NCBI GenBank assembly: GCA_040905865.1
Contig: JBBDQU010000065.1
Span: forward strand, 1-64,000
Length of the DNA stretch: 64,000 nucleotides
Reading direction: 5' to 3'
Origin: Alphaproteobacteria bacterium
GTDB taxonomy: Bacteria > Pseudomonadota > Alphaproteobacteria > UBA8366 > GCA-2717185
Position numbers and translations under genes: made by a program. This document shows, piece after piece, positions 36,292 through 44,767 of this stretch. Each line of letters starts with the position of its first letter. Position 1 is the first letter of the stretch. The notes beneath the pieces were generated by a model that did no database searches, was not told the DNA's origin, and was given only the letters and a program-made list of their open reading frames with translations.

Positions 36292-37512
36292 ATGGCTGAC
36301 AGCACACTGGGCGCATACAACATCGAGGATCTTCGCCGGATGGCGAAGAAGCGGTTGCCGCGCGGCATATTCGAATATGTCGACCGCGGCGCGGAAGACG
36401 AAATCGCGCTCCGGAACAACCGCGAGGCCTATACGGCGCTCAAGATCAAGAACCGCGTGCTGATCGACGTCTCCGGGCGTTCGACCGAGACGGAAATTTT
36501 CGGCCGGAAAATCGCCATGCCGTTCGGCATATCGCCGACCGCCTCCGCCGGGCTGGTCTGCGAGGGCGGCGAGGTCGGGCTGGCCAGGGCCGCCGCCCGG
36601 ATGGGCGTTCCCTGTACCGCCGCGACAAGTTCGCTGACGCCGATGGAGGAAATATACGAGGCGGCGGGGGGCAATCTCTGGTTCCAGCTTTACATGTGGA
36701 CCGACCGGGACCTGACGGCGACCTTTGTGAAGCGGATCAGGGATACCGGCTTCGAAACCATGCTTGTCACCGTGGACAGTTCCGCCAGCCCGAACCGCGA
36801 ATACAATCACCGCAACGGTTTCGCCATGCCCCTGCGCTATTCGCCGACCCTGGTCGCGCAGGTGCTGGCCAATCCGGGCTGGTGCTGCCGGGTGCTGGCG
36901 CCGCAATACCTGAAGCGGGGGCCCTTTCGAAAAGCCAACAATCCGCCGGAACTGGCGAGCAAGCTCACCCAGGCCGAGGTGGAATCGGAATACACAAAAC
37001 CGAGCAGCCAGAGCTGGGACGATATCCGGCGCATTCGGGACATGTGGCCCGGCAATCTGCTGGTGAAGGGATTGCAGAGTTCCGAAGACGCGGTGATCGC
37101 GGCGGAACTGGGGTTGCAGGGAGTGGTGCTGTCCAACCATGGCGGCCGCTATCTGGATTCGGCGCCAGCGCCGTTGCAGGTGTTGGCCGAGACACGCGCC
37201 GCCGTCGGACGGGACTTCAAGATCATTATCGACAGCGGGGCAAGGCGCGGGTCCGATATCGTCAAGGCGGTCGCCCTTGGCGCCGATATGGTCATGTCCG
37301 GGCGGCCGACGCTCTATGGTTCGGCGGTGGCGGGCGAGGCGGGTTCGTACCGGGCGCTGGAGATTTTCCGGACGGAGATGGACCGGGTAATGGCGCAACT
37401 GGGCATCAATCGCGTCGACGAGATCGGCCCGCATATCTTCTGGAACCCGCCGGACTGGGCGAGGGCTGCGACGACGTCGGCGAAGAGATTATCTATAGCA
37501 CATCAGGTTTGA
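36292..37512 (+). CDS. FMN-dependent alpha-hydroxy-acid dehydrogenase (copy 2)
   Basis: This 406-residue paralogue of the enzyme at 32720-33973 has the same FMN and catalytic motifs (PFGISPTASAGL near 80, VVLSNHGGRYLDSAPAPL near 280). Long identical stretches such as VLAPQYL and LEIFRTEMDRVMAQLG suggest a fairly recent duplication. The start at 36292 was set by alignment with the paralogue; the frame is open far upstream across the GntR gene. The last eight codons (RLSIAHQV and stop) lie within the palindromic repeat beginning at 37493, so the native C-terminus has been replaced. Confidence 0.9.
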   Translation: MADSTLGAYNIEDLRRMAKKRLPRGIFEYVDRGAEDEIALRNNREAYTALKIKNRVLIDVSGRSTETEIFGRKIAMPFGISPTASAGLVCEGGEVGLARAAARMGVPCTAATSSLTPMEEIYEAAGGNLWFQLYMWTDRDLTATFVKRIRDTGFETMLVTVDSSASPNREYNHRNGFAMPLRYSPTLVAQVLANPGWCCRVLAPQYLKRGPFRKANNPPELASKLTQAEVESEYTKPSSQSWDDIRRIRDMWPGNLLVKGLQSSEDAVIAAELGLQGVVLSNHGGRYLDSAPAPLQVLAETRAAVGRDFKIIIDSGARRGSDIVKAVALGADMVMSGRPTLYGSAVAGEAGSYRALEIFRTEMDRVMAQLGINRVDEIGPHIFWNPPDWARAATTSAKRLSIAHQV

Positions 37513-37551
37513 ATGGAACGGCAACCGATTCCAATCAAACACGATCTGATC
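37493..37551. repeat. Palindromic intergenic repeat, copy 4
   Basis: CTATAGCACAT is followed by an imperfect inverted repeat (CAGGTTTGAATGGAAC pairing with GATTCCAATCAAACACG) and by GATCTGATCTA. The stop codon of the preceding dehydrogenase (TGA, 37510-37512) lies in the left arm. The right end abuts the MITE-like element at 37551. Confidence 0.8.
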
Positions 37552-37681
37552 TAACAGGCTGCGGAAAAACCCTTCCGACCGAACATCACCGCCGCGCATC
37601 GCAACCTCCCCCCCTAAAATCACAGCGAGACTTGAATCACGACCGCGCACCAGATGGAAGGTTTTTTCCGCAGCCTGTTAG
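37551..37681. mobile_element. 131-bp MITE-like element
   Basis: The element has terminal inverted repeats of 26 bp with one mismatch. The left end starts CTAACAGGCTGCGGAAAAA, and the right end finishes TTTTTTCCGCAGCCTGTTAG. The 79 bp between have no coding capacity. The same end sequence occurs at 37-55, again next to a palindromic repeat. It looks like a non-autonomous transposon relative. The stop codon of the leftward gene at 37678 is formed by its right end. Confidence 0.75.
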
Positions 37682-38769
37682 TAGCGGTAAATTGCGCCGA
37701 CAGCCGTTTCGCCGGGCATTTCTTCAGCCGGAACAACGATAACGTCGCCGCCATGTTTCAGTGTTTCATGCGCTATCCTGTCGATCTCCTCAAGGCCGGA
37801 ATTCCGCCAGTCTTCGGTCAGGAGTAAATTTCCAACCCGACCTTCCGTGGCGGACTTGAGGATCTCTCCCTGCTGTACCGAAACGGTTGCATCGCCGCGC
37901 TGGAAGCCGGCGTTAAAGCGGTCTATCGTCTCCAGTTTCGGTCTGTTCAGTTCCGGCTCGACAATTTCGACGCACGCTTCATGAATTTCACTTTCGTCCA
38001 GACCGACCGGTGACTTGGCTATCGAGTCAGAGGCGAGCTTTGGATACTGGCAATGCCTGCGAAACATTCCAAGCAGGTTCGGTTCGCAGACCGCAACAAG
38101 AGTGGCGGTCTCCTCTGCAAGTATCCGGTCCACCGCATTCGCGACGCCATGGGTGAATTCGTCCAGCTGGACCTGTTGATAGTCAGCCGGGCTTTCCCCC
38201 TGGGCATGATGTTTTGCATCGGGGCGACCGCCGCCGGCGCTGCTTGCAGAGTGAAACCCGACATCCGCCGGAAGTTGGGTTATTCCCCTTATTTTCGCCA
38301 TGCTGTCTTCCATGACCTCGGTTTCAATAACGCTTATTTCATATCGGGTTGCCCTGAAAAGGCAGACGTCCTTCTGATCGATAGCGATGATGAAGAAGGA
38401 TTGCGCGCTGTCGATCAGGGGCATCAAGGGAAGTATATGAAAGGAGTCCTTGACCGCGATATGTTCCGGCGGCGCGATCGGCAAGGGGTGCGTGCGTGTG
38501 AACGCGGCAGAAATAAAAATAGCGATTCCCCGCATGCCGGGGCTGCCAATGGGAAGACGGAAGATTTCATCCCGTTCGGCATATGCAAGAATTTCCGACG
38601 GATCAAATCCGTTGCGTTCGAGGTCTTTTTCCGCATCCCGAATGAGATTCCGAAAACGGATACCGTTCACCTTGTCTTCCGGCGGTATCTGATGAACGGG
38701 AAGATAGATGGATACGGCCGGGTCAGAATCGGCATCGATCAGCGTCATGACATCGGATCTTGTTATCAT
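37678..38769 (-). CDS. baeRF-type (archaeo-eukaryotic release-factor-like) protein
   Basis: The 363-residue protein resembles the bacterial archaeo-eukaryotic release factor families, eRF1 relatives thought to act on stalled or stressed ribosomes. Supporting patches are AVSIYLPVHQ near residue 18, the ILPLMPLIDSAQSFFIIAIDQKDVCLFRA segment near 112-140 and the long C-terminal domain with VAVCEPNLLGMFRRHCQYPKL. The eRF1-type Gly-Gly-Gln tripeptide is not seen. A Gly-rich SSAGGGRPD stretch lies near the middle (about residue 178). GGAG precedes the ATG. The TAA stop is provided by the MITE end, so the C-terminus may be truncated. It follows the SDR-VKOR gene by 56 bp. Confidence 0.65.
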   Translation of the reverse strand: MITRSDVMTLIDADSDPAVSIYLPVHQIPPEDKVNGIRFRNLIRDAEKDLERNGFDPSEILAYAERDEIFRLPIGSPGMRGIAIFISAAFTRTHPLPIAPPEHIAVKDSFHILPLMPLIDSAQSFFIIAIDQKDVCLFRATRYEISVIETEVMEDSMAKIRGITQLPADVGFHSASSAGGGRPDAKHHAQGESPADYQQVQLDEFTHGVANAVDRILAEETATLVAVCEPNLLGMFRRHCQYPKLASDSIAKSPVGLDESEIHEACVEIVEPELNRPKLETIDRFNAGFQRGDATVSVQQGEILKSATEGRVGNLLLTEDWRNSGLEEIDRIAHETLKHGGDVIVVPAEEMPGETAVGAIYRY

Positions 38770-38825
38770 CTCTGCTCCTTCTCATTCGCGCCTCATTTGA
38801 AAACCCGTTGCGAACAAGCGTCGTC

Positions 38826-41306
38826 TTAAAATACGAACCTGCTCCACTCGCCGTAGCTTTGCCTGACGCGGCCCCGGCGCACGCCAAGGGCGATCAAACC
38901 GGCTCCGCAGGCGAGACTCGACACCATGGCCGACAAATCCGCGCCATAGACAAACGGCGTGATCAGAAGCGCGACGCCAAACGCAATATTGAGAAAGCGA
39001 AGCGGCCGCGCCACCTCTGCGAGGGACGTCACTGTAACCGTAATCACCAGGGCGCCTATAAGGTGGTCGGCGTCCGCCATCCCACCCTGAGTGCCTAAAA
39101 CCAGTCGCGTCAGCATCAACCAGACGCCGATTGCGATGCTTAAACACAGGTTCCACGGCAGCCCGACGCCGCCGCTGACCATTTCCCGGACGACTGTCCC
39201 GGGGCTCTGCTCGAACGTGTCGTCTTTCCGCTCATGGCGACCGTCATCCGTATCGCCGGTGAAGAAGATGCGCATCACATTAGCGCCCGCCTTTCGCCGT
39301 CGAACGAGGAACTGGCCTGTCGCGACAAGTTCGTCCAGGGAATACGGAATCTGGACAAGCATGGCGACGGCTGCGACGAGACAGAGCGTGCACCAGGTTC
39401 CGATGACAAGGGGCTGGATAATGATGAAGGTGATCGAAACGGCGCCGAGGGGAACGATCATGAAGCCGAACAGGACAACGAGCCATGGCATCGTGCGCCA
39501 CCGCCGCGCGGACCCGATAATGCCGGTGAGGATTTCAAGCATGTAAGTGATCGCCCCAAGGCCGGCATCCGAAACCGGCCATGCTTCGGAAACGCTCGAT
39601 GTGATGATTTCCTCGGTACCGTTCATGGGTGACGGTCCGCCCTCGAAAAACGGCTCCCAGACGCTATCGATATGGCCCAGCTGATACGCGGCGAGATACC
39701 GGGAGATAACGAGCCCTATCAGCGCAAGGAAAATGATCGGTGCGCGCTGGAACCAGCTCGACGGCGAAAAATCCCAGCCCGGTGGAACCGTCGGGCCCGT
39801 CAGCGCGGCAACGGCGCTGACTCCCGGCGGCGGGCGCGTCAGAACGGCAAACCCGAATGCCAGCGCGCCCACCAGCGTATCGTTGAGGTACGCGGCCGCT
39901 GTCGGCGCCCAGAAGATCAGCGGCGCCGACATTACCCATAGACCGATTGCCGCCGTAACCCATCGGACCAGGCCGTAGCGTGTGGAAAGGGAAACCAGGG
40001 CGCTCATAATGAGCAGGATGCCGGAAACGAAATCGCTTATCACAAGTGCGGCGGACTCGTAGCCAAGAATTGGGGGCGATGTCGCCAGCCAGAATCCCAG
40101 TCCCATTGTGGCGAAGTGAGCCCAGATGAAGCGACTGTGCGCCTCTCGATTCTGCTCCTCGTGCCGCGCGCGCAGTTTTTCGGGATTGTCGACCTTGCGG
40201 GCCGCCGACTGCAACCAGAGTGGCGCGGTAATGCCGTTCTCTTCGTACCACTGCGCGGGGTCGTCCTTGAGCGCTGTCACGAGTTTCGGCAGTTCGTCGC
40301 CGATCCAGTGCGCCGGGCTCCAGCCGAGAAGTTCCCGCGCGCGCGAAATGTCGAGGGCGTAATGATCGTCGGCCATGTCGATCATGAACGGTCGGATAAA
40401 CGGCGCTTCGCCCTGGTCGATGACATCCGGTACGATCGGTTCGGACTTTTCTTCGAGCCAGGCGCCGACGCGCGCCAGACCTTTCGGCGCCTCGATTGTC
40501 GTCCAGTTTTCCTCTCCATGGATCAGGCGGCCCAGTTCATCCTGCAGCGCGCCGTATCCCATCGCCTCCGGCTCGCCCACGAGAATTGTCGCCTCCGGCG
40601 GCAAATCGTTGCGGCGGTCGACAGCGCGCATGAAGGCGTCGATCATGTCGTCGGTGTGGAGAAAGGACTGCCCGACAAGCAAGTCGCCGGAATAGACGCG
40701 GCTTTTAATGTCGCGCTCGTAAATTCGCGCAATCTGCTGCGATAGCGTGGGCACAGCCATCCGGTCGCTGTAGAGCCCGGACAACCGGAGCAGCAGATAG
40801 GGAATCTCGCCGTGTTCCTCTTCGATGACCTTCTCGGCAGCGGCCTTTGACCGGGGGTAAGCCCACTTCGGCGCCAGGGGGGTTTCCTCGTCGATGCGCT
40901 CGCCCGGTTTGCACGGTTGGTGCACCAGCATCGTTCCGGAAAAGATGAAACGCTCGACGGCAAAATCCTGCAGTCCCTGCAACAGGCGTCGCGTGCCTTC
41001 GACATTCACTGTTTCGTACAGCGGGCTGTCCTCGCCCGTAAAATCGAAATAAGCGGCGAGATGGATGACCGCTGCAATCTTGTTTCCGTACCGCTCCTTG
41101 AATTTGTAAAAGAATAGCGCAACCGACTCGTCGGAGGTCAGGTCGCAGCGCAGATAATCTTCCAGCGAACCGGTCTGTTCTTCATCCAGATCGGATCTGT
41201 CCAGGCCGACGACGCGATATCTGTCTTTCAATGAAGCGCTTAACGCAGTTCCGATCCCTCCCGCAGCCCCCGTTATGAGAACGGTTGGTTTGGTTTTTTC
41301 CGTCAA
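38826..41306 (-). CDS. SDR-SPW-VKOR membrane fusion protein
   Basis: This 826-residue protein fuses several modules. Residues 1-345 are an extended SDR epimerase-like domain (TGAAGGIG at 12-19, catalytic Tyr150 and Lys154 in WAYPRSK). Residues about 395-490 form an SPW-type membrane repeat with SAPLIFWAPTAAAYLNDTLVG. Residues about 520-665 form a vitamin K epoxide reductase-like four-helix domain with the redox motif CTLC at 639-642. A further SPW-like repeat ends the protein (about 735-800). VKOR enzymes pass electrons from disulfide formation to quinones. I see no loop cysteine pair and no thioredoxin domain. The start is TTG with AAGG upstream. An EcfG-type promoter lies 45 bp upstream. 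Confidence 0.8.
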   Translation of the reverse strand: MTEKTKPTVLITGAAGGIGTALSASLKDRYRVVGLDRSDLDEEQTGSLEDYLRCDLTSDESVALFFYKFKERYGNKIAAVIHLAAYFDFTGEDSPLYETVNVEGTRRLLQGLQDFAVERFIFSGTMLVHQPCKPGERIDEETPLAPKWAYPRSKAAAEKVIEEEHGEIPYLLLRLSGLYSDRMAVPTLSQQIARIYERDIKSRVYSGDLLVGQSFLHTDDMIDAFMRAVDRRNDLPPEATILVGEPEAMGYGALQDELGRLIHGEENWTTIEAPKGLARVGAWLEEKSEPIVPDVIDQGEAPFIRPFMIDMADDHYALDISRARELLGWSPAHWIGDELPKLVTALKDDPAQWYEENGITAPLWLQSAARKVDNPEKLRARHEEQNREAHSRFIWAHFATMGLGFWLATSPPILGYESAALVISDFVSGILLIMSALVSLSTRYGLVRWVTAAIGLWVMSAPLIFWAPTAAAYLNDTLVGALAFGFAVLTRPPPGVSAVAALTGPTVPPGWDFSPSSWFQRAPIIFLALIGLVISRYLAAYQLGHIDSVWEPFFEGGPSPMNGTEEIITSSVSEAWPVSDAGLGAITYMLEILTGIIGSARRWRTMPWLVVLFGFMIVPLGAVSITFIIIQPLVIGTWCTLCLVAAVAMLVQIPYSLDELVATGQFLVRRRKAGANVMRIFFTGDTDDGRHERKDDTFEQSPGTVVREMVSGGVGLPWNLCLSIAIGVWLMLTRLVLGTQGGMADADHLIGALVITVTVTSLAEVARPLRFLNIAFGVALLITPFVYGADLSAMVSSLACGAGLIALGVRRGRVRQSYGEWSRFVF

Positions 41307-41350
41307 AACAGTGCCTTGTGCCGTTTCAGTAGAAGTCCGTTCCGTGCATT

Positions 41351-41376
41351 AACGTTCCGGGAAAGAACATTGTTCC
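41351..41376 (-). promoter_or_regulatory. EcfG-type general-stress promoter
   Basis: Read on the minus strand the site is GGAAC-N17-CGTT, the alphaproteobacterial EcfG consensus. The -10 element lies 45 bp before the TTG start of the SDR-SPW-VKOR gene, just beyond the 3' end of the glutathionyl-hydroquinone reductase gene. Confidence 0.75.
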
Positions 41377-41379
41377 GGC

Positions 41380-42414
41380 CTATCGGTCAGCAACCTCACC
41401 GAGGCGTTCGTGTTGGTGTCTGGAGGTGCGAGTCTTCGTGAGCGCATCCCGGCCGTGGGGGCCCTCGAAGTCGATTATCGGTCCGGCGGGCACAATACCG
41501 GTAGGGTCGACCTGGGGCTGACTGGTATAATAATGGCCCTTGATATGATCCAGCCGGACCGTTTCGGCCACCCCGCTCTGTTGGAACAGGTCTCGCGTAT
41601 AGGGCCACAGATTTGCATAGTCCATCAGGCGGCGAAGGTTACATTTGAAGTGGCTGTAATAGACGGCGTCGAACCGGACCAGCGTGGTAAACAGGCGCCA
41701 ATCGGCCTCGGTGATGTTATCGCCCATCAGGTAACGGTTTTCCGATAACCGTTTGTCGAGCCAGTCCAGCGTTTCAAACAGCGGCGCCACGGCTTCGTCA
41801 TAGGCGTCCTGGGACGTCGCAAAACCGGCTTTATAGACGCCGTTATTGACCGTGTTGTACACCCGGTCGTTGATCGCGTCGATTTCGGACCGCTGACTTT
41901 CGGGATAGTAGTCGTGATCGGACGCGCCCAGTTCGTCAAATGATGCGTTCAACATGCGGATGATATCAGCGGACTCGTTATTGACGATCGTGCGCGTATG
42001 CAGATCCAGCAGCACGGGCACGGTGACTTTGCCGGTGTAATCGGGCACGGCCGCGCTGTAGACCTGATGGAGGTAGTCCGCGCCGAAAACTGGGTCCGGT
42101 ATGACGCCGGGCCCGTCCTGGAAACTCCAGCCCTTGCTTCCCATGTGCCAGTGCACCACCGACAGGGAAACGATGCTTTCGAGCGCTTTCAGCCGGCGAA
42201 ATATCAGTGTCCGGTGCGCCCAGGGGCATGCATAGGAAACGTACAGGTGATACCGGTGACGGTCTGCCTCGAACCCCTTCTTCCCCGCGGGACCGGCAGC
42301 GTCACCTGGCGTGATCCAGTCCCGGAGGACAGAATCCGGGCGGTTGAACCGGCCATCGTCGGATTCGGAAATTAGCGATTCTTCACACCATTTCCCGTTG
42401 ACTAACTTTCCCAT
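41380..42414 (-). CDS. Glutathionyl-hydroquinone reductase
   Basis: GS-hydroquinone reductases (YqjG/PcpF type, Xi-class GSTs) use glutathione to reduce glutathionyl-hydroquinones, keeping quinones in repairable form. The 344-residue protein has the class signature YVSYACPWAHRTLI with catalytic Cys63. The WSFQDGPGVIPDP region near 97 and the helical domain RLFTTLVRFDAVYYSHFKCN near 245 complete the match. The C-terminus is about 20 residues longer than usual. GGGAGG precedes the ATG. It lies 64 bp downstream of the aconitase gene, likely co-transcribed, and its quinone chemistry fits the VKOR-like neighbour. Confidence 0.92.
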   Translation of the reverse strand: MGKLVNGKWCEESLISESDDGRFNRPDSVLRDWITPGDAAGPAGKKGFEADRHRYHLYVSYACPWAHRTLIFRRLKALESIVSLSVVHWHMGSKGWSFQDGPGVIPDPVFGADYLHQVYSAAVPDYTGKVTVPVLLDLHTRTIVNNESADIIRMLNASFDELGASDHDYYPESQRSEIDAINDRVYNTVNNGVYKAGFATSQDAYDEAVAPLFETLDWLDKRLSENRYLMGDNITEADWRLFTTLVRFDAVYYSHFKCNLRRLMDYANLWPYTRDLFQQSGVAETVRLDHIKGHYYTSQPQVDPTGIVPAGPIIDFEGPHGRDALTKTRTSRHQHERLGEVADR

Positions 42415-42478
42415 ATTGAAAATACCTCCCTTCGGATCCGGGTTTACCTGCTATTTGCGCTCGAAGAATCGAAGCGGC

Positions 42479-44437
42479 TTATGCGGGCGAGGTGCGTTGC
42501 ATGTGGTAGTGGTTGATCAGTCCGCCGGCGCGGATGATTCGGATCTGCCGGGGCGAAAGGACGTGTTTCATGGGTATCGGGACGTCGCCGCCATTGTGTT
42601 CAAGCCGTACCGTAAGCGAGTCCTCGTCCAAGGCCCGCCCATCGAGCCCGGTGAGCCGAATTTCGTCACCGGTCGAAATTCGTCCAAAATCCTCCGGATT
42701 CACGAACACCAGCGGTAATATGCCAAAATTAACCAGGTTCTCGCGATGAATGCGGGCAATGCTTTTTGCGATGACAACACGCAATCCGAGATGCCGGGGT
42801 GCGATGGCGGCGTGTTCCCGGCTGGATCCCTGGCCGTAGTTCCTCCCCGCGACGACGATATGGCCATTTTCCCTGCATTGTGACGCACGCGAAACGTAGC
42901 CCGCGTCCACGCCACCGAACACGAACTCGCTGATCCGTGAAATATTGCTGCGGAACGGCAGGACCCTGGCTCCCGCGGGCATGATTTCGTCCGTGGAAAT
43001 GTCGTCGCCAACCTTGAGCAGGACGCGAAGCGCCATAGAGGAGGGAAGCGGATCGAATGTCGGCATCGCGGTAATATTCGGCCCCTTGACGAGGTCGGTT
43101 TCACGCGCCGCTGTGTCGCTGACCGGCCCGATCAATAAGCTGTCGTCAATAGAGGGGTTCTCCGGCTGCCGAATGTCGACGGGATCGATTCCGAGGTCGC
43201 GCGGGTCGGTTATCGTCCCCTTCAGCGCCGACGCCGTAGCCGTTTCGGGGCTGCAGAGATAGACTCGGTCCTCCCGCGTTCCGGATCGGCCAGGAAAATT
43301 GCGCGGCACCGTTCGCAGGCTTGCGCGCCCCGTCGCTGGCGCCTGCCCCATACCGATACAGCCATTGCAGCCCGTCTGGTGAAGCCGCGCGCCGGCGGCG
43401 ATCAGCGTCGCCAGGCTGCCGTCCCGTGTGAGTTGCAGCAACAACTGCCGCGATGTCGGATTGACATCGAACGATACACGCGGCGAAATTTTCCGGCCCG
43501 CGACCATATGGGCGGGAACGGCGAAGTCGCGGTAACCCGGGTTGGCGGAGGAGCCGATATAGCTTTGGTATATCGCTTCTCCCGCCACGTCCTGAACGGG
43601 CACGACATTGCCGGGGCTCGATGGTTTGGCGATGAGCGGTTCGAGCGCCGATAAATCCATTTCGTCGCTGATATCGTATACGGCGTCCGTATCCGCTTCG
43701 AGCGGTTTCCAGTCGTCCGCCCGTCCTTCGCTTGCGAGAAACCGCCGAACCTCGTCATCTGAAGGAAACACGGACGTCGTGGCGCCGAGTTCAGCGCCCA
43801 TGTTGGCAATGACATGGCGGTCCATTGTGCTCAGACAGTCCAGTCCCGGACCGTGATATTCAATGATCCGACCCATGCCCGCCTCGACCCCGTGACGACG
43901 CAGCATTTCCAGTATGGTGTCTTTTGCGCTGACCCAATCGGGCAGGGCGCCCGTCAGGCGGACGCCCCAGATTTCCGGCATCCGCATATGAAACGGGTCG
44001 CCCGCCATCGCCATCGCCACGTCCAGACCGCCAGCGCCAATCGCGAGCATGCCGAGCGCGCCGGCACCGCAGCTATGGCTGTCGGCTCCCAACATCGTCG
44101 CCCCGGGCTTTCCGAAACGCTGCATATGGACGGGATGGCTGACGCCGTTGCCCGGCGGGCTGAACCAGATACCGTACCGCTGGCAGGCGCTTCGCAGGAA
44201 AAGATGGTCGTCGGGATTCCTGTTGTCCTCCTGGAGCAGGTTATGGTCGACATACTGGGCGGACAGCGCTGTCTTGACGCGCGGAATTTGCAGTGCTTCG
44301 AGCACAAGCATCACAAGTGTCCCCGTCGCGTCCTGCGTCAGGGTCTGGTCGATGGAGATCGCGATTTCGCTGCCTGGAACCGGTTCGCCATCCACCAGAT
44401 GATCGGTAATGAGTTTCTGCGCGAGATTCAGGGCCAT
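42479..44437 (-). CDS. Aconitase-family hydratase
   Basis: Aconitases interconvert citrate and isocitrate through a [4Fe-4S] cluster. The 652-residue protein is of the shorter type. Cluster ligands are Cys123 in GADSHSCGAGALG and the CxxC pair in TGCNGCIGMGQ. The swivelling C-terminal domain contains STDEIMPAGARVLPFRSNI, YGQGSSREHAA and the substrate-binding region up to SIARIHRENLVNFGILPLVF. A near-perfect ribosome site (GGAGGTGAT) precedes the ATG. It is probably a second, stress-associated aconitase, since a housekeeping acnA is expected elsewhere. An isopropylmalate or related hydratase is a less likely alternative. Confidence 0.88.
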   Translation of the reverse strand: MALNLAQKLITDHLVDGEPVPGSEIAISIDQTLTQDATGTLVMLVLEALQIPRVKTALSAQYVDHNLLQEDNRNPDDHLFLRSACQRYGIWFSPPGNGVSHPVHMQRFGKPGATMLGADSHSCGAGALGMLAIGAGGLDVAMAMAGDPFHMRMPEIWGVRLTGALPDWVSAKDTILEMLRRHGVEAGMGRIIEYHGPGLDCLSTMDRHVIANMGAELGATTSVFPSDDEVRRFLASEGRADDWKPLEADTDAVYDISDEMDLSALEPLIAKPSSPGNVVPVQDVAGEAIYQSYIGSSANPGYRDFAVPAHMVAGRKISPRVSFDVNPTSRQLLLQLTRDGSLATLIAAGARLHQTGCNGCIGMGQAPATGRASLRTVPRNFPGRSGTREDRVYLCSPETATASALKGTITDPRDLGIDPVDIRQPENPSIDDSLLIGPVSDTAARETDLVKGPNITAMPTFDPLPSSMALRVLLKVGDDISTDEIMPAGARVLPFRSNISRISEFVFGGVDAGYVSRASQCRENGHIVVAGRNYGQGSSREHAAIAPRHLGLRVVIAKSIARIHRENLVNFGILPLVFVNPEDFGRISTGDEIRLTGLDGRALDEDSLTVRLEHNGGDVPIPMKHVLSPRQIRIIRAGGLINHYHMQRTSPA

Positions 44438-44461
44438 AAAAAATCACCTCCGCGAGGAACG

Positions 44462-44635
44462 TTACTTTTCATGGATATCGTGCTGAAGGCGCGCGAACAG
44501 GTCGGGCGTGATGTTCTCATCATGCTCGTTCTTGAGATGCGCGGCGATCGTCTGTATCACCTCCTCGTTGCTCTCGCCTTCCGCCGAGAAGCCGCAATCG
44601 GCATCGCCACGAATACAATTCAAAACCTTGGTCAT
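44462..44635 (-). CDS. DUF1059-family small protein
   Basis: This 57-residue protein begins TKVLNCIRGDADCGFSAEGE and continues SNEEVIQTIAAHLKNEHDE, the pattern of DUF1059 proteins. These are small, with two conserved Cys and a His, and of unknown function. GGAG lies 7 bases before the ATG. It lies 24 bp upstream of the aconitase gene on the same strand and is likely its operon leader gene. The short length and Cys spacing suggest a metal site, which is inference. Confidence 0.8.
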   Translation of the reverse strand: MTKVLNCIRGDADCGFSAEGESNEEVIQTIAAHLKNEHDENITPDLFARLQHDIHEK

Positions 44636-44767
44636 AGCATTCTCCTATCATCTGGTTTCGCAGTACGTCTCAGGAGCATATCAGATGGGATGAATCGACC
44701 CTGCTTCCCTGCTCCCTACGGCTTGATTACGCTGCTTCCGCCGATCCCCGCGTCATATGTTCGGTCG

